This document shows positions 1 through 9,165 of a stretch of DNA of 64,000 bases, piece after piece. A program made the position numbers and the translations under genes. This stretch comes from Propionivibrio sp. (GTDB lineage Bacteria > Pseudomonadota > Gammaproteobacteria > Burkholderiales > Rhodocyclaceae). The stretch lies in the NCBI RefSeq assembly GCF_029255185.1, contig NZ_JAPUVO010000131.1:1-64000 (forward strand). The letters are read 5' to 3'. The notes beneath the pieces are model-generated. The model was not told the DNA's origin and made no database searches. It saw only the letters and a program-made list of their open reading frames with translations. Position 1 is the stretch's first letter. The number at the start of each line of letters is the position of its first letter.

Positions 1-308
1 CGGCAAATTCGATGCGCTCGATTTTGTAGTAGTCGTCCTGCCGGGTGAAGTAGTTGTGCAGGCTGATGGTGTTCGTGCTGCCCTTGATGCCGATCTGCAG
101 ATGATCGTATTCAACGCCGCCCCCCGTGAAACGTGCCAGCACTACGTCGCTCGGGGCGATGTCGGGGGCCACCGGAAATCGTGTCATTTCCGCCCAGACT
201 GCGAATCGTGTCGTTGCCGGCGAGGCCATCGATGAGCAGGGTGTCGGTCTTGTCTGGCGTGGTGTCGGTGTTGTCGATAACGTCCTGCCCGGACCCTGCG
301 CCACCGTT
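1..308 (-). pseudogene. RTX-type (hemolysin-like calcium-binding) protein remnant, frameshifted
   Basis: Read on the minus strand, one frame gives glycine/aspartate repeats (GLAGNDTIRSLGGNDTISGG) typical of RTX nonapeptides. At about 165-175 the reading shifts, and another frame continues with IAPSDVVLARFTGGG, then LHNYFTRQDDYYKIERIEFA. That is the usual RTX-associated C-terminal segment, normally followed by a DG motif. The frame is closed upstream by a TGA near 311, with no start codon. The copy is therefore both 5'-truncated and frameshifted, and it continues off the left edge. Intact proteins of this kind are secreted calcium-binding proteins exported by type I systems. No function is expected from this copy. 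Confidence 0.6.
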
Positions 309-440
309 TAGTCATAGTTGTCTTTGATGCAGGCCGTATGCAAGGGGTTGAGGTAGTAGCTGTTTCGATTCGCATTCCCGTATGCACGGCGCTGTGAAAT
401 GGTAAAATTTGCGCCGTTGCCATACTCCAAAAGCGAATCC

Positions 441-1079
441 ATGTTTGCTCGTTTTATGCCCCAGGAGGGCAAGTTTTTTGAACTCTTCAACGCACATGCC
501 GAGCAGGTTGTGCTGGGTAGCGAGGCGTTGGTTGCTTTGCTGTCGGTGCTGAACGACTCTGACGAGGATGCGGCCAAGCATTGCGAAATCATTGATGTCA
601 TCGAGAATCGTGCCGATGGCATTACCCACGAGACGATGCGGCAATTGCACAAGTCCTTTATCACGCCGCTTGATCGCGAAGAGATTCATCAACTGATTAC
701 CCGCCTTGATGACATCCTCGATCTGATCCAGGATGTCGCGCATACGGTGACGCTTTACAATGTCAGGCACATAACGACCGAAGCCGTTAACCTTAGTGAA
801 CTTTGCCGCTCTTGCTGTGAGCGGGTACGTGCCGCGGTGGCTCTGCTGCCGTCGATGGACAACGGGCCGGAAATTCTCAAGATCTGCCACGAGATCGATC
901 AGCTCGAATCGGCGGCTGATCGTGAAATGCGCGGAGCCATGTCCAGATTATTCCGGGAAGAGCCGGACGTTCGCGAATTGATCAAGTTCAAGGCAATCTA
1001 CGAACTTCTTGAAACCGTGACGGATCGCTGCGAGGATGTGGCGAACATCATCGAAGGCATCGTCCTCGAGAATTCCTGA
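441..1079 (+). CDS. DUF47/PhoU-like protein, partner of the Pit phosphate transporter
   Basis: A 212-residue alpha-helical protein of the DUF47 (PhoU-like, TIGR00153) family. Conserved stretches include ENRADGITHETMRQLHKSF and TPLDREEIHQLITRLDDILD. Family members are cytoplasmic and usually sit immediately upstream of pit, where they are thought to modulate inorganic phosphate transport. Here pit starts 12 bp downstream, so the two are almost certainly one operon. An upstream in-frame ATG at 399 would add 14 residues that look non-conserved, so I chose 441. The function as transport regulator is inferred from family and context. Confidence 0.9.
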   Translation: MFARFMPQEGKFFELFNAHAEQVVLGSEALVALLSVLNDSDEDAAKHCEIIDVIENRADGITHETMRQLHKSFITPLDREEIHQLITRLDDILDLIQDVAHTVTLYNVRHITTEAVNLSELCRSCCERVRAAVALLPSMDNGPEILKICHEIDQLESAADREMRGAMSRLFREEPDVRELIKFKAIYELLETVTDRCEDVANIIEGIVLENS

Positions 1080-1091
1080 GCGGCACCAGCC

Positions 1092-2099
1092 ATGGCAACT
1101 TCGACCATCAGTCTGGGTGTCCTTGTGTTCCTCGTTTTTCTGGCTCTGGCCTTCGATTTCATGAATGGTTTTCATGACGCCGCCAATGCCATTGCCACGG
1201 TGGTCTCGACCCGTGTCATGAAACCCCATACGGCAGTCACCATGGCCGCTTTTTGCAATGTGGCGGCCATTTTTATTTTTGAACTCAAGGTCGCGGCAAC
1301 CGTTGGCAAGGGAACCATCGAGCCTTCGGCCATCGATTATTACGTTGTCTTTGGCGCCCTGGTTGGCGCCATCGCCTGGAACGTCATTACCTGGTATTAC
1401 GGCATCCCTTCATCGTCATCGCACGCCCTGATCGGCGGCCTGATCGGCGCCGCGATAGCGCATGCCGGGCCAGGTTCGCTGATTACGTCCGGCGTCATCA
1501 AGGTGGTCGCCTTTATCCTGATTTCGCCACTGCTGGGTATGGCGCTCGGTTCGCTGATGATGATCCTGGTCTCCTGGGTCTTCCGCAGAAGTACGCCGCG
1601 GCGCGTTGATACCTGGTCGCGTCGGTTGCAGTTGATTTCAGCGTCGGCCTACGCCCTGGGTCACGGCGGCAATGATGCGCAAAAGACCATCGGTATTATC
1701 TGGATGTTGCTGCTGTCCGCAGGAGTTATGCAGAACGGCGATCCTATGCCCTTCTGGGTGGTGGCGTCCTGTTACACTGCAATTGGCCTGGGGACGATTT
1801 TTGGCGGCTGGCGAATTATCAAGCTGATGGGGCAGAAGATCACTAATCTGCGCCCGGTGGGTGGTTTTTGTGCGCAGACTGGCGGGGCGGCGACGCTGTT
1901 TTTTGCCACGGCGCTCGGTATCCCGGTGTCAACAACGCATACCATCACTGGCGCCATTGTTGGGGTAGGCGCCACGAAAAGGCTCTCGGCGGTACGCTGG
2001 GGACTGGCCGGAACCATCGTCTGGGCCTGGGTTCTGACCATTCCATGCAGCGCCTTGATTGCCGCCGTTTTTTGGTATCTTGGCCACTTCTTCTTGTGA
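1092..2099 (+). CDS. pit: Low-affinity inorganic phosphate transporter, PiT family
   Basis: A 335-residue polytopic membrane protein. It carries the two inverted PiT signatures: FMNGFHDAANAIATV near residues 23-37 and GHGGNDAQKTIG near 190-201. It also has the serine-rich PSSSSHALIGG loop near 107. These signatures define metal-phosphate/H+ (or Na+) symporters of the PiT family in the inner membrane. The length is short compared with E. coli PitA (about 500) but normal for the bacterial PiT subgroup that pairs with DUF47 proteins. It is cotranscribed with the DUF47 gene just upstream. Confidence 0.95.
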   Translation: MATSTISLGVLVFLVFLALAFDFMNGFHDAANAIATVVSTRVMKPHTAVTMAAFCNVAAIFIFELKVAATVGKGTIEPSAIDYYVVFGALVGAIAWNVITWYYGIPSSSSHALIGGLIGAAIAHAGPGSLITSGVIKVVAFILISPLLGMALGSLMMILVSWVFRRSTPRRVDTWSRRLQLISASAYALGHGGNDAQKTIGIIWMLLLSAGVMQNGDPMPFWVVASCYTAIGLGTIFGGWRIIKLMGQKITNLRPVGGFCAQTGGAATLFFATALGIPVSTTHTITGAIVGVGATKRLSAVRWGLAGTIVWAWVLTIPCSALIAAVFWYLGHFFL

Positions 2100-2134
2100 G
2101 ATGAGGTCGCCGTATTCACCAAGCCCGCCCAGAC

Positions 2135-2374
2135 TTATGCCGGAATGTCCGGCACCAGCATTTTTTCAAGCTGGTAGATTTTGTCCTTGAGTAGCAGCTT
2201 TCGTTTTTTTAGACGATGGATCAACAACTGGTCCTGTTCAGGCAATGGCGTGCTGATTAGGTGTTCGATGATCAGATTGAGGTCGCGATGCTCTACCTGA
2301 AGTTCATTCAGTTTGGTGCGTGCATAGCTTATTTCTTCTTCGGTTAGCATCATCCGGGGGTCCATTGTTGACAT
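2135..2374 (-). CDS. Small YdcH/DUF465-family coiled-coil protein
   Basis: A 79-residue, highly charged helical protein. It contains HRDLNLIIEHL, then PLPEQDQLLIHRLKKRKLLLKDKIYQLE, which is the characteristic DUF465 (YdcH-like) pattern ending in an LKKxKLxLKDxI motif. The family is widespread in Proteobacteria and its function is not established. It converges on pit and is divergent from the gene at 2552. A leading MSTMDPRMM gives several possible ATG starts. The first is used here. Confidence 0.8.
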   Translation of the reverse strand: MSTMDPRMMLTEEEISYARTKLNELQVEHRDLNLIIEHLISTPLPEQDQLLIHRLKKRKLLLKDKIYQLEKMLVPDIPA

Positions 2375-2551
2375 TCGGTATAGTAGGCTCGGCTCGGGGG
2401 AAAAACAACGCGGGGGTAACTGAAGGATACGAAGGCGCGTATTCCGACAATTAATTCAGTGCGCGTATTCGAGACTTGCAGCATTGAGGAGTTTTTGCGA
2501 ATAGAATGGTGGCTCAAGGTTACGACCGTTGCCATCTGCTGGAGAAGGAAA

Positions 2552-2872
2552 ATGCTTTATCACGTGATCGTTTCGTTTGGTAAAGACAAACAATATCAAT
2601 TCAGGTTTTCTCAGGCCGAACTCTCTGAAAGCTCGCCGGAGGAAGCGCGTCGCTGGTTTGACAAGGAGTTTTCCGAGCTGAAATGTGAACCCAGTAACCC
2701 GGTGGGCAAGGTGTTGATCATCGACAAGATACTCAACATTGCCCGCTATGGCGGCGAACAGCGCTTTATCGATGGCAAGATGTGGGCTACGCAGTTTGCC
2801 CGATACACCGCACTGGCCCTGGGGCGCGACACTATTCGCGTTGACGTTGAGGCGTTCAATATCGGTTATTGA
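2552..2872 (+). CDS. Conserved hypothetical protein, 106 aa
   Basis: I do not recognise the family. The protein starts MLYHVIVSFGKDKQYQF and has no signal peptide or membrane segment, so it is likely cytosolic. The start at 2552 is chosen because a strong Shine-Dalgarno sequence (GGAGAAGG) sits just upstream. The open frame extends back to 2459 but without a ribosome-binding site. A convincing intrinsic terminator follows at 2893-2923, so this is probably a monocistronic unit between the DUF465 gene and greB. Confidence 0.7.
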   Translation: MLYHVIVSFGKDKQYQFRFSQAELSESSPEEARRWFDKEFSELKCEPSNPVGKVLIIDKILNIARYGGEQRFIDGKMWATQFARYTALALGRDTIRVDVEAFNIGY

Positions 2873-2892
2873 TCGATCGGCGCGACTCAATG

Positions 2893-2923
2893 CGGCGCGG
2901 GTTGTTCGGCCTGCGCCGTTTTT
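2893..2923 (+). terminator. Rho-independent terminator
   Basis: The stem CGGCGC/GCGCCG can be extended by a G-T and two G-C pairs, and is followed by TTTTTATTG. It lies 20 bp after the stop of the 106-residue gene and before greB. Confidence 0.8.
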
Positions 2924-2960
2924 ATTGAGACGTTTCTTTTGAATTAACTGCCCTTATTTC

Positions 2961-3524
2961 ATGAACAAGGCGTTCACCAAGGAAGCTGACGGCGACACTG
3001 AGGCGGATGAACCCGAGGTTGGGCTGACCCTGCCGCAGGGAAGCCGTAACTACATCACGCCAGGAGGCTATGCACGGATCAAGAGCGAGCTCGATCAACT
3101 GTTGCGGACAGAACGTCCGCATATTGTCGAGGTTGTGCATTGGGCGGCGTTGAATGGGGATCGCTCGGAAAATGGTGACTACATTTACGGCAAGCGACGT
3201 TTGCGTGAGATTGACCGGCGCATCCGATTTCTGACCAGGCGGCTGGATCTGGCCGAGGTCGTCGATCCGGCGCGCCAGGAAAATCCGGATCAGGTTTTTT
3301 TTGGCGCCACGATCACGATCGAAGATGAGCAGGGGCATGAACAGATTTATCAGATCGTCGGTGTCGACGAGACTGACTTCATGCGCGGACGAATCAGTTG
3401 GGTGTCGCCCTTGGCGCGGGCGCTGCTCAAGTCACGAGCAGGCGATCGGGTGCGTTTCCAGAGTCCGCTTGGTTGGCGTGAGGTTGAAGTGCTTGAAATT
3501 GACTATCGGAGTATCGAAGCTTGA
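2961..3524 (+). CDS. greB: Transcription elongation factor GreB
   Basis: A 187-residue Gre factor. The N-terminal coiled-coil domain carries NYITPGGYARIKSELDQLL and the catalytic-tip signature GDRSENGDYIYGKRRLREID, which includes the acidic pair. A C-terminal FKBP-like domain follows. The Y-x-x-GKRRLREIDRR sequence is typical of GreB rather than GreA. It rescues backtracked RNA polymerase by stimulating transcript cleavage. The N-terminus has about 30 extra acidic residues compared with E. coli GreB. Its stop codon overlaps the TTG start of the next gene (TTGA), suggesting translational coupling. Confidence 0.93.
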   Translation: MNKAFTKEADGDTEADEPEVGLTLPQGSRNYITPGGYARIKSELDQLLRTERPHIVEVVHWAALNGDRSENGDYIYGKRRLREIDRRIRFLTRRLDLAEVVDPARQENPDQVFFGATITIEDEQGHEQIYQIVGVDETDFMRGRISWVSPLARALLKSRAGDRVRFQSPLGWREVEVLEIDYRSIEA

Positions 3525-5704
3525 GTGTTGATTTGCCCGTCCATGCGTTCATGCAGTGTGATCTGCTCGAATGTGCGCCATCAATGTCCGTGCGTGAGGC
3601 GGCGGCGCGCATGCATGATGCGCATTGCGGGTCGATCCTGATTGTCGACGCAGGCAAGCCGGTCGGAATCTGGACCGAAACAGACGTGCTGGCGGGAGCA
3701 TGGCGTTCGGTAAATGATCTTGAGCAGCCGGTGTCAGCCTTCATGAGTGCTCCGGTGAAGAGCATTGCGGCGCAGGCCACTCTGGGTGAAGTGGCCCGCA
3801 GCTTTCGTTTGGCGGGGGTGCGGCACTTTCTGGTGAATGATTCCCAGGGCAGCCCTCTGGGCATCATTTCGCAGACTGACGTGGTTTGCAACCAGGCCGC
3901 AGAATTTTTTCTTCCTGCAAATAGCGTGGCGTCCCTGGTCCCGGGAGACCCCGTTTGTGTGGACGCGAACACCTCGTTCAATGATGTTCGTCAATTAATG
4001 CGCAATCTCAATATTGATGCTGTCGTCATTCGTTCCGGGCAAGGCTACGGGATCATTACCATGCGCGACGTGGTCGGGGCGCTGGGGGCGAAAAAGTTGA
4101 CGGCGAGTGCCGGCGAGCTGGCCAGTTTCCCGTTGCTGACGATTCGTCGAGATGCCACGCTGTTTCAGGCGCGCAGTCTGTTTTCCCGGAATCGGATTCG
4201 GCATCTGGGCGTGATTGACGATCAGCAGGTGCTGGTTGGCCTGCTGACCTTTCGTGACCTTTTCGAAAATATCGAGCACGCCTATGTCGATAGTTTGCTT
4301 CCCGCGCTGGAACTGAAAACCGAGAAACTTCTCCAGACGCAACGCGAACTCGTGCGTCAGGCGAGCCTGACCGAAGCCGTTCTCAACGCCCTGCCGATTA
4401 ATGTTTTCGTCAAGGATGAGGCGGGACGATTGATTATTGCCAACGAAATGACAGCACAGACGATTGGTCGGCCACTGGCCGAAATTATCGGGAAATGCGA
4501 TGCCGAGATGTTTCCGGCTGAAATAGCCGGGCCCATGATTGACGATGACGCAAAGGTTCGCTCGAGCAATCAGACCTTGATCCGCGAAGAGCTGTTGGCC
4601 GATGGGCGAACTCTGCTGGGTCAGAAGCGCATGATTCAGGTCGAAGGTGCCCCTCTGCTGCTTGGCGCTTCCATGGATGTCACTAAATGGAAACGTGTCG
4701 ATGCGCTGATGGTCAGCGATCATCATGTTCTTGAACTGATTGCCGGTGGCAGCGATTTGCCGGTTATTCTTGAGGCGCTGTGCCGGCGTATGGAAATACA
4801 TCTGCCCGGCGCACTGTGTTCGATCCTGTTACTCGCCGACGATGGCGTTCTTCGTCTCGGCGCTGCACCGAATTTGCCGCCAGAGTATTTGCAGGTGGCT
4901 GAGGCTGCGTCTGTCGGGCCTGCAGACCGTTCCTACGGCGCGGATGTTTTCTTCGGTGAGCAGGTGCTTTTTAAAGATATCGCCAGCAGTTCGCTGTGGA
5001 CCAGCCATGCTGATCTGGCCAGGCGGTGCGGCCTGAACGCTTGCTGGCCGACTCCGTTTTTCTCTGCTGCTCGTCAGCTCTTGGGTGTCTTTGCCATTTA
5101 CTACACTCAGACAAAACATCCGGATGACAATGATTTGACGGTCATTGGGCATGCCACCCGGCTGGCCTCGGTAGCCGTTGAACGCTGGCAACAGATTTCC
5201 GAGCTCAAGCGTCTGGCGACGACCGATCAACTGACCGAGCTTAGCAATCGTGCTCATTTCATGGAGAGTGCCGAGGCCGAGTTGCGCCGTAGCTGTCGTT
5301 TCAAGCGCGATCTGGCGGTGTTGATGATCGACCTTGACTTTTTCAAGCGGGTCAACGACCGTTATGGTCACGCCGCCGGGGATGAGGCTTTGCGTGTTTT
5401 TTCCAGGGTGCTGATCAGCGAAACCCGGGCCTTTGATCTGCTCGGTCGTATCGGCGGCGAAGAATTTTCAGTGGTGTTGACGGAAACCGGTAGTGAGGTG
5501 AGCTTGCAGATCGCCGAACGCTTGCGCCGAGCTGTTGAGCTGACAAGTTTTGTTTTTCAGGATAGCGGGCCGATCAGTTTTACCGTCAGTATCGGCGTTG
5601 CACTGCTGCAAGCCGGCGACAGCCTCGACAGTTTACTGGCGCGCGCTGACGACGCGCTCTATCGCGCCAAGCACGCCGGTCGCAACCGCGTTGAATGCGG
5701 CTGA
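3521..5704 (+). CDS. Diguanylate cyclase with four CBS, PAS and GAF domains
   Basis: A 727-residue cytoplasmic signalling protein without membrane segments. In order: two CBS pairs (about 1-125 and 135-255), PAS (about 275-385), GAF (about 405-560) and a C-terminal GGDEF domain. The catalytic motif is GGEEF at 645-649, with an intact RxxD inhibitory site (RAFD, 636-639) five residues before it. It should make c-di-GMP and be product-inhibited. CBS pairs usually bind adenine nucleotides, so the enzyme may sense energy state; that is inference. The start is TTG, overlapping the greB stop. The GAF domain closely resembles that in the 1180-residue cyclase at 13527. Confidence 0.88.
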   Translation: MSVDLPVHAFMQCDLLECAPSMSVREAAARMHDAHCGSILIVDAGKPVGIWTETDVLAGAWRSVNDLEQPVSAFMSAPVKSIAAQATLGEVARSFRLAGVRHFLVNDSQGSPLGIISQTDVVCNQAAEFFLPANSVASLVPGDPVCVDANTSFNDVRQLMRNLNIDAVVIRSGQGYGIITMRDVVGALGAKKLTASAGELASFPLLTIRRDATLFQARSLFSRNRIRHLGVIDDQQVLVGLLTFRDLFENIEHAYVDSLLPALELKTEKLLQTQRELVRQASLTEAVLNALPINVFVKDEAGRLIIANEMTAQTIGRPLAEIIGKCDAEMFPAEIAGPMIDDDAKVRSSNQTLIREELLADGRTLLGQKRMIQVEGAPLLLGASMDVTKWKRVDALMVSDHHVLELIAGGSDLPVILEALCRRMEIHLPGALCSILLLADDGVLRLGAAPNLPPEYLQVAEAASVGPADRSYGADVFFGEQVLFKDIASSSLWTSHADLARRCGLNACWPTPFFSAARQLLGVFAIYYTQTKHPDDNDLTVIGHATRLASVAVERWQQISELKRLATTDQLTELSNRAHFMESAEAELRRSCRFKRDLAVLMIDLDFFKRVNDRYGHAAGDEALRVFSRVLISETRAFDLLGRIGGEEFSVVLTETGSEVSLQIAERLRRAVELTSFVFQDSGPISFTVSIGVALLQAGDSLDSLLARADDALYRAKHAGRNRVECG

Positions 5705-5727
5705 TTAGCCTGCACTGAAACCAAGGG

Positions 5728-5755
5728 CTTGAAATAGCCGAGCTTGACCCAATGT
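5728..5755 (+). promoter_or_regulatory. Sigma-32 (RpoH) type promoter of htpG
   Basis: CTTGAAA, a 13-bp spacer, then CCCAATGT. This closely matches the RpoH consensus CTTGAAA-N(11-16)-CCCCATNT. It lies about 70 bp before the start of htpG, a classical heat-shock gene. Confidence 0.75.
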
Positions 5756-5824
5756 AAGCTCGCGTCGCCGGGTGTGCACGCGCCTCCGGCCTAGTTCAGA
5801 CCACTATTTTCAACGGAGTATTTA

Positions 5825-7735
5825 ATGGGCGCCAACAAGGAAACACTGGGTTTTCAGACCGAAGTCAAACAGCTATTGAATTTGATGATTCACTCGCTGT
5901 ACAGCAACAAGGAAATTTTCCTGCGCGAGCTCGTCTCCAACGCGTCCGACGCCTGCGACCGCTTGCGCTTTGAAGCGCTCAATAACAGCGCGCTTTATGG
6001 CGATGATTCCGAACTCAAAATCCGCCTTGCCTTTGACAAAACGGCGCGCACCCTGACCATCTCCGACAACGGTATCGGCCTGTCGCGCGACGAAGCCGTC
6101 GAGCACCTTGGAACTATCGCCAAGTCCGGCACGCGCGAGTTTTTCTCGGCGCTGACCGGTGATCAGGCCAAGGACGCACACCTGATCGGCCAGTTCGGTG
6201 TCGGCTTCTACTCCTCGTACATCGTCGCCGACAAGGTCACCGTGATCTCCCGTCGCGCCGGGCTGGAAGCCAACCAGGCTGTCAAATGGGAATCTGCTGG
6301 CGAGGGCGAATTCACGGTCGAGATGGTCGAGAAGGCCGGACGTGGCACTGAGGTTACCCTGCATCTGCGCGAGGGCGAGGACGAATTCCTTTCCGGCTGG
6401 AAGCTGCGTCAGACAGTGCGTAAGTACTCCGATCACATCACTCTGCCGATCATCATGAAAAAGGAGGAGTGGAATCAGGAGAAGGGTGAGCAGATCACTA
6501 CCGACGAGGAGGAAACCGTCAATCAGGCCTCGGCGTTGTGGGCGCGACCCAAGTCGGAAATCGCCGACGAGCAGTACAAAGCGTTCTACAAGCACGTCGC
6601 CCATGATTTTGAAGATCCGCTGGCCTACGTGCATGCCAAGGTCGAGGGCAAGCAGGAATACACCCAGCTACTCTACATCCCGTCGAAAGCGCCGTTTGAC
6701 CTGCTTGATCGCGGTGCGCGCCATGGCGTGAAACTGTATGTGCGCCGTGTCTTCATCATGGACGACGCCGAGCAGTTGATGCCGGTTTACATGCGCTTCG
6801 TGCGCGGAATCGTTGACTCCAACAACCTGCCGCTTAACGTTTCGCGCGAAATTCTACAGGAGTCGCGCGACATCGATACGATCCGTGGCGGTTGCGTAAA
6901 GAAGGTATTGAGTCTGCTTGAAGGCCTTGCGGAATCGGAAGACGCTGCCGAGCAGGAAAAATATGCGACCTTCTGGAAAGAGTTTGGCCGCGTGCTCAAG
7001 GAAGGGACCGGCGAAGACTTTGCCAACAAGGATCGTATCGCCAAGCTGTTGCGCTTCGCGTCGACCCATGCCAACACCCCGGATGAAGTCGTCTCGCTGG
7101 CCGATTATGTCTCTCGCATGAAGGAGGGCCAGGAAAAGATTTATTACGTCACCGCCGAAACCTTCACTGCCGCCAAGAACAGCCCGCATCTCGAAATCTT
7201 CCGCAAGAAGGGTATCGAAGTGCTGCTGCTGTCTGACCGCGTCGACGAGTGGGTTACCGGCAACCTTACCGAGTTTGACGGCAAGTCCCTGCAATCCGTG
7301 GCCAAGGGTGGTCTCGATCTGGGTACGCTGGAAGATGCAGCCGAGAAGGAAGAGGCCGTAAAGGCCGCCGACGAGTACAAGGATCTGCTCGACAGGATTA
7401 AAACAACGCTCGGCGACAAGGTCAAGGACGTTCGCGTAACACATCGTCTGACCGATTCACCGTCCTGTATCGTCGCTGACGAGCACGACCTGGGCGGCAA
7501 TCTGGCACGCATTCTCAAGGCCGCCGGGCAGAAAGCGCCGGAAAGTCGCCCGATTCTTGAAATCAACCCGAAGCACCCGGCGGTGCAGCGTTTGAAATAC
7601 GAAGAGTCGCGTTTCGATGACTGGGCCAACCTGCTGCTTGAACAGGCGACCCTTGCCGAAGGCGGCACGCTTGACGATCCGGCGGGCTTCGTCAAGCGCA
7701 TCAACGACCTGATGCTGGCGCTATCCGCTAAATAG
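5825..7735 (+). CDS. htpG: Molecular chaperone HtpG (Hsp90)
   Basis: A 636-residue bacterial Hsp90. The GHKL ATPase domain shows [26 protein letters not shown] and [16 protein letters not shown]. The middle domain contains [12 protein letters not shown], and a C-terminal dimerisation domain follows. It is an ATP-dependent cytosolic chaperone. A CGGAG ribosome-binding site precedes the ATG, and a sigma-32-like promoter lies upstream at 5728. It is monocistronic, closing at a perfect hairpin (7764-7786) between it and the convergent yceH-like gene. Confidence 0.97.
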   Translation: MGANKETLGFQTEVKQLLNLMIHSLYSNKEIFLRELVSNASDACDRLRFEALNNSALYGDDSELKIRLAFDKTARTLTISDNGIGLSRDEAVEHLGTIAKSGTREFFSALTGDQAKDAHLIGQFGVGFYSSYIVADKVTVISRRAGLEANQAVKWESAGEGEFTVEMVEKAGRGTEVTLHLREGEDEFLSGWKLRQTVRKYSDHITLPIIMKKEEWNQEKGEQITTDEEETVNQASALWARPKSEIADEQYKAFYKHVAHDFEDPLAYVHAKVEGKQEYTQLLYIPSKAPFDLLDRGARHGVKLYVRRVFIMDDAEQLMPVYMRFVRGIVDSNNLPLNVSREILQESRDIDTIRGGCVKKVLSLLEGLAESEDAAEQEKYATFWKEFGRVLKEGTGEDFANKDRIAKLLRFASTHANTPDEVVSLADYVSRMKEGQEKIYYVTAETFTAAKNSPHLEIFRKKGIEVLLLSDRVDEWVTGNLTEFDGKSLQSVAKGGLDLGTLEDAAEKEEAVKAADEYKDLLDRIKTTLGDKVKDVRVTHRLTDSPSCIVADEHDLGGNLARILKAAGQKAPESRPILEINPKHPAVQRLKYEESRFDDWANLLLEQATLAEGGTLDDPAGFVKRINDLMLALSAK

Positions 7736-7763
7736 GTCGAGTACTCTGTCCGACGCTTGGGAT

Positions 7764-7786
7764 GCTTGGGCACGGAGTGCCCAAGC
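7764..7786. terminator. Perfect hairpin between convergent htpG and yceH-like genes
   Basis: GCTTGGGCAC-GGA-GTGCCCAAGC forms a 10-bp perfect stem with a 3-nt loop, 28 bp after the htpG stop. There is no T tract on either side, so it is a candidate terminator or 3'-end stabiliser rather than a canonical one. Confidence 0.5.
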
Positions 7787-7815
7787 TCATCAAGGCCGGA
7801 AACCTCACAGGTCGA

Positions 7816-8466
7816 CTATAGCCGGGTTATCTCGCCGCTCAAGGCGCGTAGCTCGGCGCGTAGTTCGCTCATCTCCTGTTCGAGCCGTTCAACCCGCTGT
7901 TGCAGGCTGCCCGGTTCGCCATCCTTGCTCCCTTCCGCTGCCGCCGCCTGCAAGGGATGATCTCCGCACAGCAGATGCGCCCAGCGACGCTCCCTTGAAC
8001 CAGCCTGCTTGGGCAGTTTGCTCACCAGCGCGCCGCTGCTGCGCTGCGCCAGTTCTTCCAAATAGGCCTCTACCGAAGATGCATCGTCAAAGTGGTACAG
8101 CCGCTCGCAATTGGCGCGCAACTCGCTGACCGTTTGCGCGCCGCGCAACATCAGTCCGGTGAGCAATGCGACGCTGGCTGACGGGAGGCCATAGATTTTT
8201 CCAAAGTTTTGCGCATAACGCAGCACGCGGCCCGAAGCGCCATAGGTTTCCAGTACCAACAGGCGGCCACGCAAGTCCTCGAGCGCAGCCTGTATCTCGC
8301 TTTCGCTGACGTTCATCACCGGTTCGCGCGAACTCTTCTGGTTGCAGCCCGAAGCAAGGCTATTGACGGTCAAAGGGTAGACATCGGGTGTTGTCTTTTC
8401 CTTTTCGACCAGGACGCCAAGCAGTCGGGCTTCCAGGGGGGTCAGCGGGGGCATGGCGTGGCTCAT
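7816..8466 (-). CDS. YceH/DUF480-family winged-helix protein
   Basis: A 216-residue protein beginning PPLTPLEARLLGVLVEKEKT, followed by YPLTVNSLASGCNQKSSREP. This is the DUF480 (YceH) signature, a tandem winged-helix fold of unknown cellular function. The C-terminal about 40 residues form a coiled coil (RVERLEQEMSELRAELRAL), a common ending in the family. It lies immediately upstream (27 bp) of nothing on its own strand except the methyltransferase 5' to it, so the two may be cotranscribed. Start at 8466; an internal ATG at 8454 is equally possible. Confidence 0.85.
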   Translation of the reverse strand: MSHAMPPLTPLEARLLGVLVEKEKTTPDVYPLTVNSLASGCNQKSSREPVMNVSESEIQAALEDLRGRLLVLETYGASGRVLRYAQNFGKIYGLPSASVALLTGLMLRGAQTVSELRANCERLYHFDDASSVEAYLEELAQRSSGALVSKLPKQAGSRERRWAHLLCGDHPLQAAAAEGSKDGEPGSLQQRVERLEQEMSELRAELRALSGEITRL

Positions 8467-8493
8467 GGGCTTGTTCTCTGGTTTGGTTGTGGT

Positions 8494-9138
8494 TCAGGTC
8501 GCTGGCTTGCGCCAGACACTGGCCAGCCACGGTTGTTGCTCGCGGGGCAATCCGGGCGGACGGTAATAGTGTTCAAGTTCGACATAGCCGGCATCGGTCA
8601 TGTGGCTGCGCCAGGTTTCAAGGTCATGGTAGGCGCCGTAGCGCCCGCCGCTCCAGCCTTCGCTATTGTCGCCGCGCGGGTTGGAGCAAAAGAGGGCGCC
8701 GCCGGCTTTCAGCGCGCTATGCAACTGGCGTAGCACGCAGGGCAGTTCCTGGCTCGGCACATGAAACAGCGAAGCGTTGGCAAATACGCCGGAGAAGTGC
8801 TCGTCGGGTAGGTCAAGCTTGAGAAAATCCTGCTCCCATACCTCGCAGCCGCTTTCGGTGCGTGCCATCTGCGCGAAACGCTCGGCGCCATCGAGCCCGA
8901 TCGGCCGGTGGCCGAGCCTGGCGAAAACTTTGAGGTCACGTCCCGGGCCGCAGCCAAAATCAAGAATCGTGAACGGCGGCGGGCCAGGGATGTGCCGCAA
9001 CAAGGCGTCAATGTTTTGCCGCACATCGTGCTCGCGCGTACCCAGGCGGTACGCTTCGGCGCACTGGTTGTAATGCGCCAGCGTCAGCGTGCTGATCTGT
9101 TCGAGGTCGATGTGCGCCACGGCGGGGCTGCTGCACAT
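8494..9138 (-). CDS. Class I SAM-dependent methyltransferase
   Basis: A 214-residue Rossmann-fold methyltransferase. Motif I is ILDFGCGPGRDLKVFARLG, with acidic GLDGAERFAQMA following and a motif II/III region DEHFSGVFANASLFHV. The substrate cannot be told from sequence; the fold is the Methyltransf_11/25 type. It lies 27 bp upstream of the yceH-like gene on the same strand. No signal peptide, so cytosolic. Confidence 0.8.
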   Translation of the reverse strand: MCSSPAVAHIDLEQISTLTLAHYNQCAEAYRLGTREHDVRQNIDALLRHIPGPPPFTILDFGCGPGRDLKVFARLGHRPIGLDGAERFAQMARTESGCEVWEQDFLKLDLPDEHFSGVFANASLFHVPSQELPCVLRQLHSALKAGGALFCSNPRGDNSEGWSGGRYGAYHDLETWRSHMTDAGYVELEHYYRPPGLPREQQPWLASVWRKPAT

Positions 9139-9165
9139 CGGTGGTCGCAGCGTCCTGACTGCCGC

